Source: an uncultured Clostridia bacterium (GTDB lineage: Bacteria; Bacillota; Clostridia; Lachnospirales; Lachnospiraceae). Taken from it: a DNA stretch of 14,824 nt. The notes beneath the pieces are model-generated. The model was not told the DNA's origin, made no database searches, and worked only from the letters and a program-made list of their open reading frames with translations. A program made the position numbers and the translations under genes. Below are positions 12,332 to 14,824 of the stretch, one piece after another. The DNA lies in NCBI GenBank assembly GCA_946405675.1, contig CAMJIC010000038.1, forward strand, positions 1 through 14,824, written 5' to 3'. Position 1 is the first letter of the stretch. The number at the start of each line of letters is the position of its first letter.

Positions 12332-14704
12332 ATGCAGACAATCGATTTCCCGCTTACCTTCCTGATGCAGAAGCACCTGAAAGACAGGGTTTCCGAAAGC
12401 AGCGAATCCTTTGAGATCATCTATGTCCTTTCAGGCACCCTGCTCATCATCCGCAAGCCCGGACGCCCCCTCACCTATGAGCAGGGCGACCTGACCATGA
12501 TCCGCTCCGGCGTGAACTATGACCTGGTTCCCAAGCCGTCCTGCATGATCCTGCATATCGGGATTACGCCCGCCTTCATTGAGCAGACCGCGTGCCCGGA
12601 ATACCGGATCATGTGCGATTCCGTCCTTGAACCGGACCGGGACTACTTCCCGATCCGAAGGATCCTCGTTTCCGTATCCAGTGAGTACATGGATTACACC
12701 AGGGACCATACCCTGTCGATCACAGGCTGCCTGTTTCAGCTGCTGGATCTTCTGTCCCAGGATTTCCGGATCAATCCCGCAAGGACAGAGGTGGATTCCA
12801 GCGGCAAATACGACAGCCGCATCCGGCAGATCGAGGAGTACATTTCCTCCCATTACAAAACCGCTGTCTCCCTGTCCGACCTTTCGGAGAATCTGCACCT
12901 GACGCCCCAGTATGTGTCAAAGTTTTTCCGGAAGAACTTCGGAAGCAGCTTCAGCGGCTATCTGAACCATGTCCGCCTGGAGCATGCCGTGCGTGATATC
13001 CGCTATACCGACCGGAGCATCACCGACATCGCCTTCAGCAGCGGGTTCATCAATGTCTCCACCTTCAACCGGAATTTCCGCAGCGAGTACGGAATGTCCC
13101 CGAAGCAGTACAGGGAGAACCTGCGCAGCCAGAAGCCGGATACTCTGCCCGAAGAGCCTGCCCAGCCGGAGGAATTTACGGCCCTCTCCAACCTGATCAG
13201 CAAAAGGAGCATCCGCATCGATGTCCTTGACGGGACGCCGTTCATTGACAGCTTCTGCAAGGTGATCAACGTCGGCCTTGCGAGGAACCTCCTCTCCTCC
13301 CATTTCCAGGAGACGCTCCTGTCCGCCCAGGCCGACCTAAACTTTACCTATGTCCGCATGGAAGGGCTCGTCAGCAGTTCCCTGATCCCGAAGCTCATCG
13401 ACTCCGACGAGTATGACTTCAGGGACGCCTTCTATATTCTTGAGTGGCTCTATGAGAACCATCTGGTGCCATTTATCGAATTAAGCGGCAATTCCGTCCA
13501 TACGATGGAAATGCTCACGGGGGACGACACGCAGTCCCATCCGCTCCGCTACACTCCCAGGGATCTTGGCCGCCTGGATACCTTTCTGGAATTCGTGCGC
13601 AGCCGCTTTGACCCCAGATGGGTGGAACGCTGGGTCTTTGAGTTCTACTGCCCGGCAGGCCTTGCCCCCGAACTGTACATCAAGGATTACCTGCAGATAC
13701 AGGATATCCTTCATAAACGCGTGGCCTCCTGCCGTTTCGGAGGTCCCGGCACATCCTCCGGCGTCCTGTCGGATGATTTTCTGGCGCTCCTTGACCGGAT
13801 CAGGGATGCCGGCATCCGTCCGGATTTTATCTCGGTACATTTTTTCCTTCTGCAGTACGAAGCCCAGAAGGATACGCTACGCCGCAGCCTGACTTCCGTG
13901 GAGCGTTCTCTGGTCAGGCAGCAAAGCTGGGTCATCGAGCAGATCGACCGGATCTTTGGAGAGAACATCCCGCTTTATATCACGGAATTCAACTCCTGCA
14001 TGATCCCGGATACCTATATCAATACCTCATGCTACCAGGCCACCTTCCTGTGCCACAATCTCCTGAGGCTGTGCGAATTCTCACCGATGGTAGGTTACTG
14101 GATGCTGAATGACATCGCATTTTCCATCGCCAACATGACCAACCGGCCGCAGGCAGGAGTCAGCCTCCTGGACAAGTCCGGCATACCCCTCCCGGGGTAC
14201 CATGCCTATCGGTTCCTGTCGAAGCTCGGCCCTGTACTGATCCGCCGCGGGGAGCATTACTGCGTCACCAGAAAAAGCCCTGGCTGCTACCAGGTCCTGA
14301 CCTATTACTATGTGCGCCCTGCCGACCTGCAAAGGCTGCATGGAACCAGAAAAATATCCATCACTGACATGTACTCCTACTTCGAGGACAGCACGCCCAT
14401 CGACTTTCATTTTTCCCTGACAGGAGTGGAGCCGGGCGTATACCGGATCCACAGGTACATTCTGGACCGCTCCCACGGCAGCCTGCATGATATCCTGCTC
14501 GCGGGCCTGACCGCCTCCAATCTGGAAGAGGAAAGGTACCTCAGAAGGATCCATCTCCTGAAGCCGCAGATGAAAGAATACCTGTCCCAGACCTGCAGGC
14601 CCCTGGAGACTACCACCTATATCGAAACAGAGAATGACCTGGAGCTGGAGGTTCATCTGTCCGTCCACAGCATCTGCCTGTGGGATATCACCATGGAGGC
14701 ATGA
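12332..14704 (+). CDS. AraC-family regulator fused to a GH39-like domain (second of tandem pair)
   Basis: Paralogue of the preceding gene, 790 residues. Residues 1-150: cupin-like AraC_binding domain (FEIIYVLSGTLLIIRK, YEQGDLTMIRSGVNYDL). Residues about 160-262: canonical AraC double HTH (VSLSDLSENLHLTPQYVSKFFRKNFG; ITDIAFSSGFINVSTFNRNFRSEYGMSPKQYR). Residues about 290-620: GH39-like barrel with VGLARNLLSSHFQETLL, FTYVRMEGLV, and LYITEFNSCM containing the nucleophile-type E552. The acid/base motif is WVFEFYCPAG (434-443), so the Glu of Asn-Glu-Pro is Pro441. A GH39-like C-terminal domain follows (LVTYYY-type strands, GSLHDILLAG). It has no signal peptide and should act in the cytosol on DNA. 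The better HTH suggests it is the main DNA-binding activator, with the first paralogue recognising a different site or pairing with it (inference). 181 bases separate the two genes, filled by a repeat, and no separate promoter is evident, so cotranscription is likely. Confidence 0.88.
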   Translation: MQTIDFPLTFLMQKHLKDRVSESSESFEIIYVLSGTLLIIRKPGRPLTYEQGDLTMIRSGVNYDLVPKPSCMILHIGITPAFIEQTACPEYRIMCDSVLEPDRDYFPIRRILVSVSSEYMDYTRDHTLSITGCLFQLLDLLSQDFRINPARTEVDSSGKYDSRIRQIEEYISSHYKTAVSLSDLSENLHLTPQYVSKFFRKNFGSSFSGYLNHVRLEHAVRDIRYTDRSITDIAFSSGFINVSTFNRNFRSEYGMSPKQYRENLRSQKPDTLPEEPAQPEEFTALSNLISKRSIRIDVLDGTPFIDSFCKVINVGLARNLLSSHFQETLLSAQADLNFTYVRMEGLVSSSLIPKLIDSDEYDFRDAFYILEWLYENHLVPFIELSGNSVHTMEMLTGDDTQSHPLRYTPRDLGRLDTFLEFVRSRFDPRWVERWVFEFYCPAGLAPELYIKDYLQIQDILHKRVASCRFGGPGTSSGVLSDDFLALLDRIRDAGIRPDFISVHFFLLQYEAQKDTLRRSLTSVERSLVRQQSWVIEQIDRIFGENIPLYITEFNSCMIPDTYINTSCYQATFLCHNLLRLCEFSPMVGYWMLNDIAFSIANMTNRPQAGVSLLDKSGIPLPGYHAYRFLSKLGPVLIRRGEHYCVTRKSPGCYQVLTYYYVRPADLQRLHGTRKISITDMYSYFEDSTPIDFHFSLTGVEPGVYRIHRYILDRSHGSLHDILLAGLTASNLEEERYLRRIHLLKPQMKEYLSQTCRPLETTTYIETENDLELEVHLSVHSICLWDITMEA

Positions 14705-14766
14705 CCGGTTGCTCCGTTCCGATCACGTGAAAAATGTCACAAGACACATACCGAACACAAGGCCAC

Positions 14767-14804
14767 TGCGTAACTGTTCAGAACCTGTTCTGAACAGTTA
14801 CGCA
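14767..14804. repeat. Perfect 18-base inverted repeat with 2-base loop, terminator-like
   Basis: TGCGTAACTGTTCAGAAC (14767-14784), loop CT, then its exact complement (14787-14804). It lies 62 bases after the stop of the second regulator and has no T-tract, so it may act as a roadblock/terminator or be the end of a larger repeat: CTGTTCAGAA also occurs at the left end of copy A (2422-2431), and the following GCGATGCTTCGC resembles the hairpins near 8050. The window ends before the rest can be seen. Nothing else is recognised from 14705 to the end. Confidence 0.7.
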
Positions 14805-14824
14805 TCGGGCGATGCTTCGCATCC

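Noticed and set aside
9694..14704. Calling the two GH39-like proteins xylosidases
   Set aside because: Each has an AraC DNA-binding domain and no secretion signal, and both lack the Asn-Glu-Pro acid/base motif, so a sensor role is more likely.
1..14824. CRISPR array, tRNA/rRNA genes, transposase or phage genes
   Set aside because: No regularly spaced direct repeats, no tRNA or rRNA sequence, and no integrase or transposase motif were seen on either strand.

Overview
The window looks like part of an anaerobic Bacillota chromosome, most likely a gut-type Lachnospiraceae or near relative. The signs are a Clostridia-style secretion signal on a family 5 binding protein, AGGAGG-type ribosome binding sites throughout, cytosolic iron-sulfur/flavin electron-transfer proteins of anaerobes, AraC regulators fused to a GH39-like domain, and palindromic intergenic repeats. 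Base composition is on the GC-rich side for Clostridia (judged by eye, not computed). No rRNA, tRNA, CRISPR, transposase or phage gene was seen.

Layout. Seven genes lie on the minus strand between 1 and 9260. In transcription order they are: a Gfo/Idh/MocA sugar-type dehydrogenase (8208-9260), a cytosolic FrdA/flavocytochrome-c-like FAD reductase (6515-7981), a small SnoaL/NTF2-fold protein (5961-6302), a NuoG-GltD fusion (3817-5931), a NuoF-like iron-sulfur protein with its own two-cluster ferredoxin tail (2609-3814), a peptide/oligosaccharide-type ABC binding protein (635-2224), and the start of its DppB-type permease (1-251, cut by the window edge). Two plus-strand genes diverge from this block: tandem paralogous regulators (9694-12150 and 12332-14704), each with an N-terminal cupin-like sensor region, an AraC DNA-binding domain and a C-terminal GH39-like domain. 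The 433-base divergent region carries a good sigma-A promoter for the regulators and a -10 box without a recognisable -35 for the enzyme block, as expected for an activator-dependent promoter.

How the genes may work together (inference). The ABC transporter would import a compound that may be glycosylated. The Gfo/Idh/MocA enzyme would oxidise or reduce a sugar-like part, the FrdA-like flavoprotein would reduce a C=C or similar bond, and the SnoaL protein could isomerise, hydrate or dehydrate an intermediate. The NuoG-GltD/NuoF-like pair would carry electrons from NAD(P)H or ferredoxin. The two GH39-like regulators probably sense a glycoside or glycan. The substrate cannot be read from the sequence.

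The most unusual points are: (1) a NuoF homologue that keeps the fold and the N3 cluster cysteines but has lost the visible FMN and NADH motifs, next to a NuoG N-terminus fused to a GltD-type flavoprotein, as if the pyridine nucleotide entry site had moved; (2) two regulators whose GH39 domains both keep the nucleophile-type Glu but lack the Asn-Glu-Pro acid/base motif; (3) at least three long, imperfectly palindromic intergenic elements with related ends, one of which supplies the stop codon of a regulator gene, plus GCGAAGC-type hairpin repeats.
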